NCBI GenBank assembly: GCA_021397845.1
Contig: CM038038.1
Coordinates: 71,656,748-71,720,747 of the forward strand
Length of the DNA: 64,000 nt
From: Areca catechu
Lineage: Eukaryota; Streptophyta; Magnoliopsida; Arecales; Arecaceae
Direction of reading: 5' to 3'
The translations under genes were made by a program, and so were the position numbers. This document shows positions 43,892 through 55,877 of the stretch, piece after piece (the stretch's first letter is position 1; each line of letters starts with the position of its first letter). Below the pieces are notes generated by a model that saw only the letters and a program-made list of their open reading frames with translations, had not been told where the DNA came from and did no database searches.

Positions 43892-44035
43892 GCCACCCCT
43901 TCCAGTATCTGCTTCTGCTCTTCCTTTTCTTTTTTTTTTTGTAAAGTTCTTTCTTTTGATGAATGAAGATACTTTTCTTTTTCCATGAAAGGCTTACCCC
44001 AAGATATTGTGGATTGTGTAGATTTCTCCACTAGG

Positions 44036-44785
44036 GTAGATTGGTCAAGCCTTTCCATGGGACATCTGTTGTTGGTAAGGCAAGCAATTTGAGCTTATTT
44101 TGGCACATTTTTGGGTTTTCCATAGGACATTCAGACCATCCCCGTGCCTTCTTTTGAAGTTAAGGTAGGCTGATTAAGCCATCCCGGCGCATCTTCGGAT
44201 TACCGTAGGGTAGGCTATGTAAACCATCCCTATGCCTTCTTTTAAAGTTAAGGCAGGCAAATTAGTTCCACCTCGGCACGTCTTCAAATTCATCATAAGG
44301 TAGGTTACGTAAACCATCCCTGCACCTTTGGTTGATCATAAGGCAGCCTAGATGGGATTTTCTTTGCACTCGTCGGGTATACTGATAAGTTGAGTGGATC
44401 AGACCCACCTTTGTGCTTTTGATCATAAGATCACCTAGTTAGGCTTTCTTTGCGCTCATCGAGCATACCGATAAGGTGAGTGGATCAGACCCACCTTTGC
44501 GCTTTTGATCATAAGGTTGCCTGACAAGGCTTCCTTTGCACTCATCAGACATACCGATAAGGTGGGTGGATCAGACCCACCTTTGTGCTTTTTTGCTGGT
44601 TGTGCCGTATGGACCATTGAGACCATTTCTATGTCGTTGATTGATGGTAAAGTGGGTCGTTCAGGCTCGTCTTCAATCAGACCTTTTGTAGAAGCCTCTC
44701 TTTGTTGGGAGTATTTATTGATAGTATTTATAGAGGTTTTGTACATTCCAAGGCCGAGGTAGCATGACACCATCCAAGGTCTCAA
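44036..44785. repeat. Tandem repeats downstream of Tat copy C pol
   Basis: Two kinds: short units around 44090-44330 (GTAGGCT..GTAAACCATCCCTGC.CCTT), and three 87-bp units starting at 44334 and ending about 44592, each containing GATAAGGTGAGTGGATCAGACCC-like sequence. Tat copy H has a related but different arrangement at 54200-54560. The arrays sit between pol and the antisense ORFs, as in copy B. Confidence 0.8.
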
Positions 44786-44829
44786 GTTGATACGTTCCCA
44801 GGCATATGACCTCCTTGATTCGGTAGGGT

Positions 44830-47800
44830 CCTTTCCAATTAAGGGAGAGTTTTCCTTATTCCATCGGCCTGGATACTTCGGCTCTCCTTAGCACCAAGTC
44901 TTTGAGTCAAAAGGTTCGCTCTTTCACTCTGGAGTTATAATACTTAGTGACCCTTTGCTGGTATGCCGCCATCTTCATCTGAGCCTGAAGCCTAGTGCCT
45001 TGCAATAGATCCAAATCTGCTCTTTTGCATTCAAGATTTTTGGGTTCCTCGTACTTGTCGATCCTCAAGGATTGCAGGGTGACTTCAATGGGGAGGACTG
45101 CTTCAGTACCATATGCCAGATTGAATGGAGATTCACCCATGGCTGTTCTGGGGGTCATCCTGTATGCCCAAAGAACAGAATTTAGTTCTTCGACCTAAAG
45201 TTCCTTGACGTCGTTCAGTCAGGTTTTCAGACCATGGAGAATAGCCCAATTTATTACTTCGGCCTCTCCATTGCATTGTGGGTGACCGACTGACGTCAAC
45301 TTGTGAAGCACATGGTAGTGAGCACAGAAGTTCTTGAACTTGGGATTGTCGAATTGTCTCCCATTGTTAGTGATTATGGTGTGAGGAATCCCGAATCAAA
45401 ATATGATGAAGTTCTTGATAAAACTTTCAACCTTCCCTTTTGTGATATGAGCCAGGGGTTCGGCATCGATCCACTTGGTAAAGTAGTCGATGGCGATGAT
45501 TAAAAATTTTCTTTGTCCAGATGCTGGTGGGAACGGACCAAGAATGTCCATGCCCCACTGAGCGAAGGGCCAGGGAGCCGTTAGTTTGGTGAGCTGGCTT
45601 GCTGGCTGTCTTTGGATGTTGGTGTACCTCTGGCACTGGTCACATCTTCGGACAAAATCGGCTGAGTCTTTTTGGATGGTGGGCCAGTAGTAACCCTGGC
45701 ATATTATTTTGTATGACAGGGATCTGCCCCCCAAGTGATCTCCGCATATGCCTTCATGGACTTCTCTCTGGGCATAGTCGGCGTTCGATGGCCCTAGGCA
45801 TTTCAACAGAGGTTGGGTGAACGATCTCTTATACAGGGTCCCGTCTAAGATAACATACTGAGATGCCATCCAGCGGACCTTCTTGGCCTCTATTTTATCT
45901 TCCGACAATGTGCCTTCATTCAAGAATTTGAGGATGGGATCCATCCAACTGGGTTCGATCTTGATTTGGTGCACCCTTGAGGCTTCTTCGGCTATGCTTG
46001 GAACTTCAAGATGTTCAATGAAGGTGCGACTGAGGGATTATGGAGTAGTGGTGGCAAGCCTAGACAATGCATCCACACGAGAATTCTTCGATCAAGGCAC
46101 ATGGGTGATTTCAAAGAACTCCAATCAAAAAGATAGGGCTCATACCTTCTCTAAATCTTGGACCATTATAGGATCCCTAGCTTCGAAGTTGCCTTTGACT
46201 TGATTCACAACTAGTAGGGAGTCTGAAAAGACCTGGATCTTTCGAACCCCTAAGTTCTTGGTGATCCGAAGCCTTGCAAGTAAGGCTTCATATTCGGCTT
46301 GGTTATTTGAACTATGGAACGAGAATCGGAGTGCATACTCCACTGCATGTCCATCTGGTTCGGCCAGTATGAGGCCGACTCCATATCCCCTGGAGTTGGA
46401 AGCCTCGTCCACATGGAGGACCTAGATGGATTCTGTATCTTTTGGATCAGCTCCTTCCCCTTCGGCCTCCTTTTCGGCTGATCAAACCTCATCTTCAGCA
46501 TTCCATGTGCATTCAGCTAAGAAGTTGGATAACACCTGCACTTTCATGGCTGATCGAGGTTGAAAGCTGATGTCGAACTCACTTAACTTAACAACCTATT
46601 TTGCTATTCTTCCTAAGGTGTCAAGACAATGGAGAACGGCCTTGAGGGGCTGGTCAGTTAGGATCACAATAGTGTATGCATGGAAATAAGATCGTAGTCG
46701 CTTTGCTGCAATCATCAATGAGTAGATCAGCTTTTGCATTCTTGGATACCTTACTTCAGCATCGTGTAAGACTTTGCTGATATAGTAGATCGGCTTATGG
46801 AGGCCGCCTGCCTCTTTTTGGATGAGAACTGAACTAACTGCATCATCCGTGGCGGAGAGGTACAGGTAGAGAGTCTCTTTTTCATGGGGTTTGGAGAGTA
46901 AGGGTGGCGTCTCCAAATACTTCTTTAATTCCTCAAAGGCAAGGTGGCAGTTCCTGGTCCATTCAAAGCCTTGGGACTGTCAGAGTACCTTGAAGAAAGG
47001 GAGACACTTCTCAGCCGACCAGAAAATGAATCTGCTCAAGGAGGTGACTCTTCCCGTAGCTGTTGTACTTCTTTCTTACAAGTAGGGTGTTTCATATTCC
47101 GGAGGGCTTGGATCTTTTCAGGGTTTGCTTCGATTCCTTGCTTGGTAATGAGGAATCCCAAGAATTTACCTGAGATTACCCCGAAAGCACACTTTGTTGG
47201 GTTCAACTTCATTTGATGGCACTGTAAGGCATTGAAGGACTCTTCCAGGTCTTTGATATGGTCTTCTTTGAGGAGGCTCTTCATGATCATGTCGTTGATG
47301 TAAACCTTCATGTTTCTTTCCAGTTGTTCTTTAAACACTTTATTGATCAGCCTCTGGAATGTTGCCCCGGCATTCTTCAGTCTGAATGGCATCATTTTAT
47401 AGTAGAAGAGGCCTTTTTTGGTGACAAATGCAGTCTTTTCTTCATCCCGAGGGTCCATCCAGATCTGGTTGTACCTAGAGAAGGCATTCATGAAGCTTAA
47501 TAGCTGATGGCCTACGGTGGCGTCGACCAATTGGTCGATCTTTGGTAAGGAAAAGCTATCCTTCGGGCAAGCTTTGTTGAAGTCTGTGTAATCGATGCAG
47601 ATCCTCCATTTACCGCTAGCTTTCTTTACCATTACCATGTTGGCCAGCCATTCGGGGTAGTGGGTCTCCCGAATGAATCCTGTCTTAAGAAGTCTGTTTA
47701 TTTCTTCGTCTATCACCCGTTGCCTTTCTGGGGCAAAATTCCTCTTCTTCTGGTGGATCGACTTGTACTCAGGGATAACTTCCAGCCAATGGATAATCAC

Positions 47801-48228
47801 TTCGACCAGAATTCTAGACATATCCAAAGATGACCAAGTAAAGATGTCAGCGTTGTTCCTGAGAAAGTAGATTAGCCTCGCTTTCATTTCTTCATCAAGA
47901 AGGCTTCCAATTTGCACAACTTTGGTGCAGTCTTCTTCGGTTAATTGTACCGAAATGGTTCTTTTCATAGGCTCGCCATAGTCTATGGTTGGGTCCCTTG
48001 GATCCAATTGGTCCGAAGTTATGGGATTGACTGCTTGTTTGTCCTGGATCATCAAACATTATTGTGCAGCCCTTTGCTCTCCCTTTACTTCTCCGACCCC
48101 ACTTCTGGTGGGGAACCACACCAAGAGGTAATAGGTCGACACTATGGCCCGATATTTGTTCAGGATGGGCCACCCCAAGATCACATTGTAGGTCAAAGGA
48201 GTTCAGACTACCGTGAAATAAATTGAAG
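44830..48228 (-). pseudogene. pol: Tat pol of copy C (end of protease, RT, two RNase H, integrase), decayed
   Basis: The end of the protease (TPLTYNVILGWP) is at 48228-48100. A 339-codon open stretch (48055-47036) holds most of RT with WRICIDYTDFNKACPKDSF and KNAGATFQRL. Its catalytic box reads YIND instead of YVDD. RNase H (46916-46596) and the archaeal-type second RNase H (46412-46140: DEASNSRGYGVGLI, NNQAEYEALL, FSDSLLVVNQV) follow. The integrase zinc finger HEGICGDHLGG...RCDQCQR is intact. The core has MDILGPF and NGEAEV, but the second catalytic Asp reads Asn (ITNNGRQF). The C-terminal part is 45158-44907. Several frame breaks occur; it cannot work in cis. Confidence 0.85.
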
Positions 48229-48239
48229 CATAACTTATT

Positions 48240-51079
48240 GAGTATTAGTCAATTGTGTGATAAAGGCTTCAAAGTTATATTTGAATCATATATATGTATA
48301 GTAACTAACTCTTTTATCTCTAGCAACAAATTCGTTGGCCATAGACTTTGAAACATTTATGTAGTAGATCTGAATGATCTAGCCATGTCCAGTAGTTCCA
48401 GTCTAGTAGTAATGAATGCTAAGACCAAGGAGTCATGTTTATTATGGCATAGACGATTAGGCCATATTAGCATGCATACTATTGCCAAATTAATCTCAAA
48501 GAATCTAATTAGAGATTTGCCACATTTTAAGTATATCTTAATTATGTATATGATGCTTATCAATTAGGTAAACAAACTAGGGGGAGTTTTAAATCAAAAA
48601 ATGTTATTTCAATAACTAGACCCCTTGAGCTACTTCACATGGACTTATTTGGAGCCTAGGAAGTATGAAATATGGCCTTGTGATTGTTGATGACTTTTCT
48701 AGATTCACATGGATATTATTTGTTGCACACAAAGATTAAACTTTTGATGTATTTCAAAAACTTCATAAGAAAATTTTAAATGAGAAAAATCTTTCTATTA
48801 TTTCTATAAGAAGTGATCATGGAACTGAATTTCAAAATCAATTCTTTAATGAATATTGCACTGAGCACGGTATTGATCACAACTTCTCCGCTCCTAGAAC
48901 ACCACAACAAAATGGTGTTGTAGAGAGAAAGAATAGAACTTTGGAAGAAATGGCCCAAACAATATTGTGTGAAGGTAATCTTCCAAGGTACTTTTAGGTA
49001 GAAGCGGTGAACACTGCCTGTTATATACTAAACCGAGTTTTAATGCACCCAATTTCAAAGAAAACCTCCTATGAGCTTTGGAATGGAAGAAAACTAAATA
49101 TCAATTACTTTCATGTTTTTGGGTGTAAATGCTTTGTGTTAAATAATGGCAAAGATAACCTAGAAAAATTTGATGCAACATCTGATGAATCTATATTCCT
49201 TGATTATTCATTACATAGCAAAACATATAGAGTATTTAACAAAATGACTCTTACTATAGAAGAGTCAAATCATGTTATTTTTGATGAAACTAACCCCTCA
49301 CCATCTAGAAAGGATGAGTGTATAGATAATGATGCAGGTACACAACATAAGGAAATGGAAGATCTAAACATTCAAGACAGGACAATGCAAGATGGAAGTG
49401 AAATGGTAAGCAAGGATCATGCTGATTTACCAAAGGATTGGAGGTATGTAACTTCACATCCCAAAGATTTAATTATTAGTGATCCTTCTCATGGTGTTAG
49501 GACTAGGTCAGCACATAGAGATGCATATGACTACCTAGCCTTTGTATCTCAAATTGAACTACACAGTTTAGAAGAAGCTGAAATTGATTATAACTGGATG
49601 ATGGCCATGCATGATGAATTAAACCAGTTAGAAAGGAATAATGTTTGGACACTAGTTAGTAGACCTAAAGACCACCCAATTATAGGAACCAAATGGGTCT
49701 ATAGGAACAAACTAGATGAGAATGGCAAAATTATAAGAAATAAAGCAAGGTTGGTAGCAAAAGAGTACAATCAAGAAGAGGGTATCGATTTTGATGATAC
49801 TTATGCTCCCGTAGCAAGACCTGAAACTATCAGATTACTTCTTGCATTTGCTTGCTACATGAACTTTAAACTCTTTCAAATGGATATCAAAAGTACTTTT
49901 CCAAATGAACTTACTTCTGAGCAAGTTTTTGTAGAACAGCCACCAGGTTTTGAAAATCATGCTTTTCCAAATCATGTGTTTAAATTAAACAAAACTTTAT
50001 ATGGTTTGAAACAAGCACCTAGGGCCTGGTATGATAGACTGAACATGTTTTTACTTGAAAATGATTTTAAAAGAGGAAATGTTGATAGAACTCTCTTCAT
50101 TAAAAAGAAAAATAATGAAACATTAGTTGTACAAATTTATGATGATGACATTATCTTTGGTGTAACTAATGATAGTTTTTGTGAAAAATTTGGTAAGCTA
50201 ATGCAGGGTGAGTTTAAAATGAACCTTATGGGTGAGCTTAACTACTTCCTTGGATTACAAGTCAAACAAATGAAGGAAGGAACTTTTATAAGCCAAGCCA
50301 AGTACATCAAAGAAATAATCAAGAAATTTGGTATGGAGACAAGCAAAGAAGCTAACACACCCATGAGCATTACCTATAGACTAGACAAAGATGGAAGTGA
50401 ATCCAATGTTGACCAAAAGCTCTATAGAGGTATGATCGGATCCCTATTATATTTAACTGCAAGTAGACCAGATATCTTGTATAGTGTATGTGTATGTGCT
50501 ATATTTCAATGCAATCCTAAAGAAACACATATGCTTGCTATTAAAAGAATTTTCACATATCTTAAAGGTACAAGTAATCTGGGTCTTTGGTATTCTAATG
50601 AATCATCTTTGAATTTAATTAATTTTTTTGATGTAGACTATGCTGGTTGCAAAATTGATAGAAAGAGCACTAGCGGTACATGCCAATTTCTAGGGTTGAA
50701 TTTAATTTCATGGTACTGTAAGAAGCAAAACTCTGTAGCATTGTCCACTACTGAGGCAGAATACGTTGCTACTGGTAGTTGTTGTGCTCAAGTATTATGG
50801 ATTAAACAATAGCTAAAAGACTTTGGTGTTACACTATCTAAAATTCCAATCAAATATGATAACACAAGTTCTATCAATTTAACAAAAAATCCTGTCCAGC
50901 ATTCACGAACTAAGCATATTGAAATTAGGCACCATTTTATAAGAGAACATGTACTGAACAATGATATTATTCTTGAATATGTGCCAACTAAAAACCAACT
51001 TGCTGATATTTTTACCAAACCGTTGAATTTAGATACATTTGCAATGATTAGAAATGAATTAGGATTATGTGATCCTATC
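48240..51079 (+). pseudogene. pol: Sirevirus pol (integrase, RT, RNase H)
   Basis: Pre-integrase LLWHRRLGH lies at about 48440. The integrase core at 48660-48990 has VDDFSRF, RSDHGTEF and NGVVERKNR, with stops around 48740 and 48996. A 601-codon frame (49007-50812) includes the rest of integrase and the copia RT: KWVYRNKLDENG, RLVAKEYNQEEGIDFDDTYA, QMDIKS and LYGLKQAPRAWYDRL. The catalytic box reads YDDD where copia normally has YVDD. RNase H has DVDYAGCKIDRKSTSG and STTEAEYVA. A TAG at 50811 interrupts it, but the frame goes on to ADIFTKPL and stops at about 51079. It needs only a few changes to be open, so it is a young pseudogene. Confidence 0.9.
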
Positions 51080-51386
51080 TAGAAAAACTTCCATAATCTT
51101 AATGATAAATTATCTAGATAACCTTCCAATCCAAATCCTAAAATTTCATGAGCTCTGATTGAAATCAAAACTCTATTTTTTGGTGCTCCCTCTGCTCGAG
51201 CTGACTCGAGCAGATGAACTATTGGTCGAGTCGGCTTGGATGTCGAGTCATCTCTTTTTTAGTTCGAGTCATAGGGTTTGATTTTCCCATTTGTACTCCT
51301 AAACCTACTTTGTCTCTTTCTAAAAAAACCTTCCAAATACTTCCAAACTTCCAAGAACAGCGTCACAATTTGAATTTATTCACTCT
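51080..51386 (+). other. Spacer between Sirevirus pol and ORF3
   Basis: 307 bp, no gene. 51195-51270 contains several copies of the CGAGTCGGCT/CGAGCTGACTCGAG motif that is clustered in the LTR at 4122-4650. Confidence 0.6.
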
Positions 51387-53318
51387 ATGGCACCAAAAAG
51401 AGCTGTTGGAAAGAAATCAGGAAGAGTTAGTGAAGCAGCTCTGAAAGAAAGGAGGACAAAATTCCGAGAAGATACTGTTTCCTGGAATCCTCCACATTCT
51501 GAAGAAGAAGCTAGTCCAACTTCTCCCAGTCACCAAATTTCTCTAGGTATGAGACCAATCACCACGGGAAGATGGATTTTATTTGAATATCTAAAGGAGA
51601 TAGGCTTTGTGATTGGTGATTTTATTGAAAATCAAGGATGGAGGAATTTGTGTTCTCTAGATATTAAGATCTACCCAAACCTAATGAGAATGTTCTATGA
51701 AAATTTAAGGTTTGGAGAAAACTTCATTGAATCTTTTATTAAGGGAAGAAGGATAACTATATCTGCCGAAATCTTGGGAAGTGTTTTGGAAATGCCTTTT
51801 GAAGGCATAGAGTATCTAGTACTGAAAGATAGAACCAAGGCACTACAAACAGTTTTGGAGAGAACTGAAGTAAATGAGATAAGGATTCTGAAGGCAAGCA
51901 TGTTATCTATTGAAATGAGAATCCTACATAATTTTATTAGCAGGAACTTCTTACCTAGAACTGGACGTTTTGATTAGGTAGGTGAAAGGGATTTATACTT
52001 TATGGAGCTCTTGATTAATGGTGAAAAGATCAATTTGCTTGCAGTTATGATTTGCCAAATGAAGGAGGCAATAAGAAAAGTCAAGGCCTGTCTACCCTAT
52101 GGAATGGTTTTATCTCTCTTCTTTCAAAATGCAAATATAGATCTGACAAGGGAGGACAGTAGGACACTACTCCATATTGATACATACACTGCAAAAACTT
52201 TTCAAAGAATGGGATATCTACTGTCAGATGGCACTTGGAGAAAGAAAACCGATATCCCAGTAACTGCAGAATCGGAGGAGATTCAAGAACAAGTAGAGTT
52301 AGAGGCTGGTGAAGACACTACAGTGCATATTCTAGAACCACAGCCACAGATGGGATCCTCAGTACAAGTAGACTTCGACACCTTTTTTCCTGACATCTCT
52401 GTACTAGATATGCTTGACATACCATGTGGTACAGCTACTTTTACTCAGTCTACTGATGTTCCAATCCAAAGTCATAATACTACTACCTCTGCTATAGAAA
52501 ATTCATTGTTACAAGACTTCTTGACACAACAGATGAATAACATGACTGAAACTATCAAGTCTTCTATGGTTATAATGTTTGGAGAACTTCAAAAGTCAGT
52601 TGATGTCAGATTAACACAATTTGGGGAACTGCTAAATGATCTGAAGGGAAGAATAGACAACATTGAAATTTCCAAAACTACTACAACTAGTACAACTGAG
52701 ACAGATGTCCAGCCAATCCTGGAATTGATTGCATCAAGTTCTGAATGTACTAAAAACTCAATCACTCAAGTTCTTGAAGCATATATAACTGAAATGGACA
52801 ACTTGAGAATAAGAATGGGGTTAGTTGAAGCAGGAAAAAGGATGGAAGATGATTATACCAAAGGTATTGGTATAATTAGAATTGAATTTGGCAGATTAAA
52901 AGGATCAGCAGAGGCATTTGCCAATGTTCAAGCCACAGAATTGTTTATATTGCAAAAAGAAGTGGCACAAATAAAGGAATCAATAGAAGATTTAATTGCC
53001 TCTAAAAGAACAAAGAAAATGGAAGCAGAACTCAATTCTATGAACAGCTTCTTGTGGAAGATAATGTCTAAGATTGAAGAAATACAAGCTACTCAGAATG
53101 CTCCTCCTCCTTCTTCCACACCTTTTCCTAGTCATTCTACTCATCCTAGACAACCTGCTCCACAACTTAGGTCACAAGGAACCCATGATATAGCACAATT
53201 TGTTAATCCAATTGCTTCTCTGCCACCTGGCATTCAGATCCCAGGTCAACCATCACATCCTAGAGTAAACTTAGATAGTGACTACGTGTATTACTCTTCA
53301 CGTTGTACTTTGTACTAA
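51387..53318 (+). pseudogene. Sirevirus third ORF (envelope-like position), one in-frame stop
   Basis: ATG 51387 opens 644 codons in one frame, broken once by TAG at 51975. Residues 1-60 are basic. Residues 60-270 resemble the plant PF20167-type domain (RRITISAEILGSVLEMPFEGIEY, FLPRTGRFD, ELLINGEKINL). Residues 280-550 are acidic then strongly coiled-coil (repeated MNNMTETIKSS, RIDNIEISK, KEVAQIKESIEDL). The tail is Pro-rich. No clear signal peptide or membrane segment is visible to me, so 'envelope-like' describes position only. Extra ORFs after pol are known in the SIRE/Maximus lineage. A structural or host-interaction role is inference. Confidence 0.75.
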
Positions 53319-53776
53319 ATTTTTTTTCTAATGAAATGAAAAGTACACATTTTGTTCTATGTCTTTATGAATGTTTATGTTCAATTGTTCATACATTGAT
53401 TGATATTTTAATTAGAATTTCAAGATGAATATGAGAAAGTGAAATTATCTCAAACAAATGTTAAATACTTTCTCATTCTATTTTAAAATCTAAGCTTAAC
53501 TCCTACTCTACCTTTATGATTGATTGATAAAAAGGAAGAGAATGGTACTGTGAAATATTTGTATGAAAAGAATGAAAAGGAGAAAATATTTTTTTTAATG
53601 CATAAAGCCTGAAAGCTAAACTCAAATTGAGCTCTGATACATCATGATACATATTTAAGAGCCTCTGATACATAATGATATATATTTTGACTTTTAATAG
53701 CTCTGATGCTTAATGTTGAAACATTTTGAGCTATGAAAATACATAGAAAGTAAGCCAAATCATGGAGTATCTTATT
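53319..53776 (+). other. Untranslated region downstream of Sirevirus ORF3
   Basis: No gene. Contains a short degenerate repeat CTCTGATACATcATGATACATAT (three units, 53630-53710). Confidence 0.6.
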
Positions 53777-53786
53777 GAGGGGGAGA
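53777..53786 (+). other. Upstream second polypurine tract of Sirevirus copy 2
   Basis: GAGGGGGAGA, 165 bp before the LTR-adjacent PPT and with the same AGGGGGAGATT core. Multiple PPTs upstream of the 3' LTR are a known Sirevirus feature. Confidence 0.6.
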
Positions 53787-53936
53787 TTACCTCTCTCTGC
53801 CCTAATTCTCCTTTCATTATTTGGTACTAACAGAAGTCAACTTATTTTACTTGTTCATATATACTTGCAAATATATTTATACAAGTAATTGTAAAGTGTT
53901 ATATTGACTTCTCATGCCCAGTGTTTTGTCATCATC

Positions 53937-53950
53937 AAAAAGGGGGAGAT
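53937..53950 (+). other. Polypurine tract of Sirevirus copy 2
   Basis: AAAAAGGGGGAGAT directly before the LTR start TGTTGACCCC. Confidence 0.9.
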
Positions 53951-54165
53951 TGTTGACCCCATAAGTGATTTTGATGATAACCAAATATTGGAGCATGTAT
54001 TTTTATTTCTGACAACTCTTCAAGTGTTTGACAAGTTTTTTTAGGATGAGTTAAATATTCAATCTTCAACTTTGACACCTCTATTTGTCTCCACTGTGAT
54101 TTGTTGAATTATGGTATAACAAGAGTGTAGACTTCTCAGACCACTTGTGATCTGTGAAGAAGAGA
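53951..54165 (+). repeat. 3' LTR fragment of Sirevirus copy 2
   Basis: Starts TGTTGACCCCATAAGTGATT, a typical Sirevirus LTR start with TTTTGATGATAACCAA. Cut off after about 215 bp where Tat copy H begins; the end is approximate. Confidence 0.75.
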
Positions 54166-54169
54166 TGGG

Positions 54170-55877
54170 ATCGGCTGGGCCATCTTATGAGTGTTTGTTG
54201 CTGACAGGAAGGACGACATAGGTTCGTTCAAGCATGTTTTCGGATTTACCGTTGGGTAGGGCATCTACACTGTCCTTGTGCATTTCTGTCATGATCAAGG
54301 TAGGCTGTTCAAGCCCACCCCGGCGCGTCTTTTGATTTTTCATAGGGTAGGCTATGAAAACCATCCCTGCGCCTTCTTTAGTATATGGTAGGCTGTTCAG
54401 GCCCGCCTCGGCACGTCTTCAGGTTTTCCATAGGATAGGTCACTTGAACCATCCCTATGCCTTTGATCTTCTTGGTGGTCTGATGGGGCCATCCATTGCA
54501 CTCGTCAGTCATGCCGATAAGGTGAGTGGATCAGACTCTCCTTTGCACCGTTGATAGATTCCTTAGATCGTGCCATTCAAGCCGTTGTCATTTTGTTGAC
54601 GCAATAGGCCGTTCAGAGTTGGGCAAGCTTGTACAAGAAATTTGGGGGTTAGTTTATAGATAGTATTTGCGAAGGTTTTGTACATTCCATGGCCGGGATA
54701 GAATTTTTTCCTCTAGGGTCTTGAGTCGATACATTCCTAGATGTATGACTTCTTCGATCTAGTATGGACCTTTCCAATTAGGAGAAAGTTTTCCCTATCC
54801 ACCGGCTTGGATACTTCTGCCTTTCGCAACACCATGTCCCCCGTGCAGAAGGCTTGCTCCTTTACTCTGGAATTATAAAATTTGGCGACATTTTGCTGGT
54901 ACCTCGCCATTCTTATCTGGGCCTGAAACCTAGTGCTTGGCAGCAAATCCATGTCGATCCTTCTGCGATCGGGATTTTCAGGCTCTTCGTAGTTGTCGAT
55001 TCTTAAGGACTGAAGGGAGACTTTGATAGGAAGAATTGCTTCGGTACCGTATGCCAGGTTGAACGGAGATTCGCCAGTGGCCATCCTTGAGGTAGTTCGA
55101 TATGCCCAGAGGATGGAGGTTAGCTCTTTGGCCCAAAGTCCTTTGGCAGCATTCAACCTTGTCTTCAGGCCATGGAGAATGGTCTGATTAGTTACTTCGG
55201 CCTCTCCGTTGGACTATGGGTGAGCAATGGAAGTCAGTCAATGTTGAACATGGTACCGAGTACAGAAGTCCTTAAACTTCGGATTATTGAATTATCTCCC
55301 ATTGTTCGTGATTATTGCATGTGAAATCCTGAACCAAAAGATGATGGAATTTTTAACAAAATTCTCAACTTTGCCCTCCATAATTTGGGCCAATAGTTCG
55401 GCTTCGACCCACTTCGTGAAGTAGTCGATGGCTATAAGTAGGAACTTCCTCTGTCCAGAGGTAGGCGGGAATGGGCCGAGAATATCCATCTCCCATTGGG
55501 CAAAAGGCCAAGGGGTTGTCAGCAGAGTCAAGTGACTTGCAGGTTGCCTCTGAATGTTGGCATACCTTTGGCACCGATCACATCTCCGTACAAAGTCAGT
55601 CGAGTCTTTCTAGATGGAGGGCCAATAGTATCCTTGTCAAATGATCTTGTATGCTAAAAATATACCCCCCAAGCAATCACCGCATATGCCCTCGTGGACC
55701 TCTCGCAGGGCGTAGTCCGCATCTGTCGGTCCTAGGCATTTCAACAGAGGTTGAGAGAATGACCTTTTATAGAGGGTTCCATCTAAGATGACATATTGGG
55801 ATGCCATCCAACGGACCTTTTTGGCTTCCGCCTTGTCTTCTGGTAGCGCACCCTCATTCAAGTATTTGAGGATGGGG
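54170..55877 (-). mobile_element. Ty3/gypsy Tat-lineage fragment, copy H (minus strand)
   Basis: Contains the integrase end of pol and the tandem-repeat region downstream (54200-54560), parallel to copy C 44036-45900 but clearly diverged from it. The right side is interrupted by chromovirus E at 55878, where copy C shows the sequence should continue (GAGGATGGG then ATCCATCC). The rest lies beyond the window. Confidence 0.8.
54737..55861 (-). pseudogene. pol: Tat integrase fragment, copy H
   Basis: Linker and zinc finger (55861-55637): HEGICGDCLGG has Cys where the second His is expected. The core (55531-55292) has EMDILGPF, and the second catalytic Asp is Asn (ITNNGR), as in copy C. The third part (55156-54737) has LWAYRTTSRMATGESPFNLAYG and the C-terminal CTGDMVLRKAE block. 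Stops and shifts separate the three parts. Non-functional. Confidence 0.85.

Larger units (their letters stand above)
28982..48228 (-). mobile_element. Ty3/gypsy Tat-lineage element, copy C (minus strand, 5' truncated)
   Basis: Read on the minus strand the order is end of protease, RT, RNase H, second RNase H, integrase (48228-44830), tandem repeats (44780-44036), three antisense-type ORFs (on the plus strand), PPT and 3' LTR (29925-28982). Element G and a solo LTR are inserted in the 3' region. The 5' end is cut within protease at 48228, where Sirevirus copy 2 begins. Confidence 0.85.
48229..54165 (+). mobile_element. Sirevirus-type Ty1/copia element, copy 2 (5' truncated)
   Basis: It begins abruptly inside the pre-integrase domain. 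It contains the integrase core, RT, RNase H, a long third ORF, two polypurine tracts and the first ~215 bp of the 3' LTR. Its overlap with copy 1 (48229-49320 against 1112-1 reversed) shows they are the same family. Neither end has a TSD: the left end abuts protease of Tat copy C and the right end abuts Tat copy H, so both are breakpoints. Confidence 0.85.

Noticed and set aside
44830..55877. Tat C and Tat H as two halves of one element split by the Sirevirus
   Set aside because: Both contain the same integrase region and downstream repeats, with clear sequence differences, so they are separate copies.
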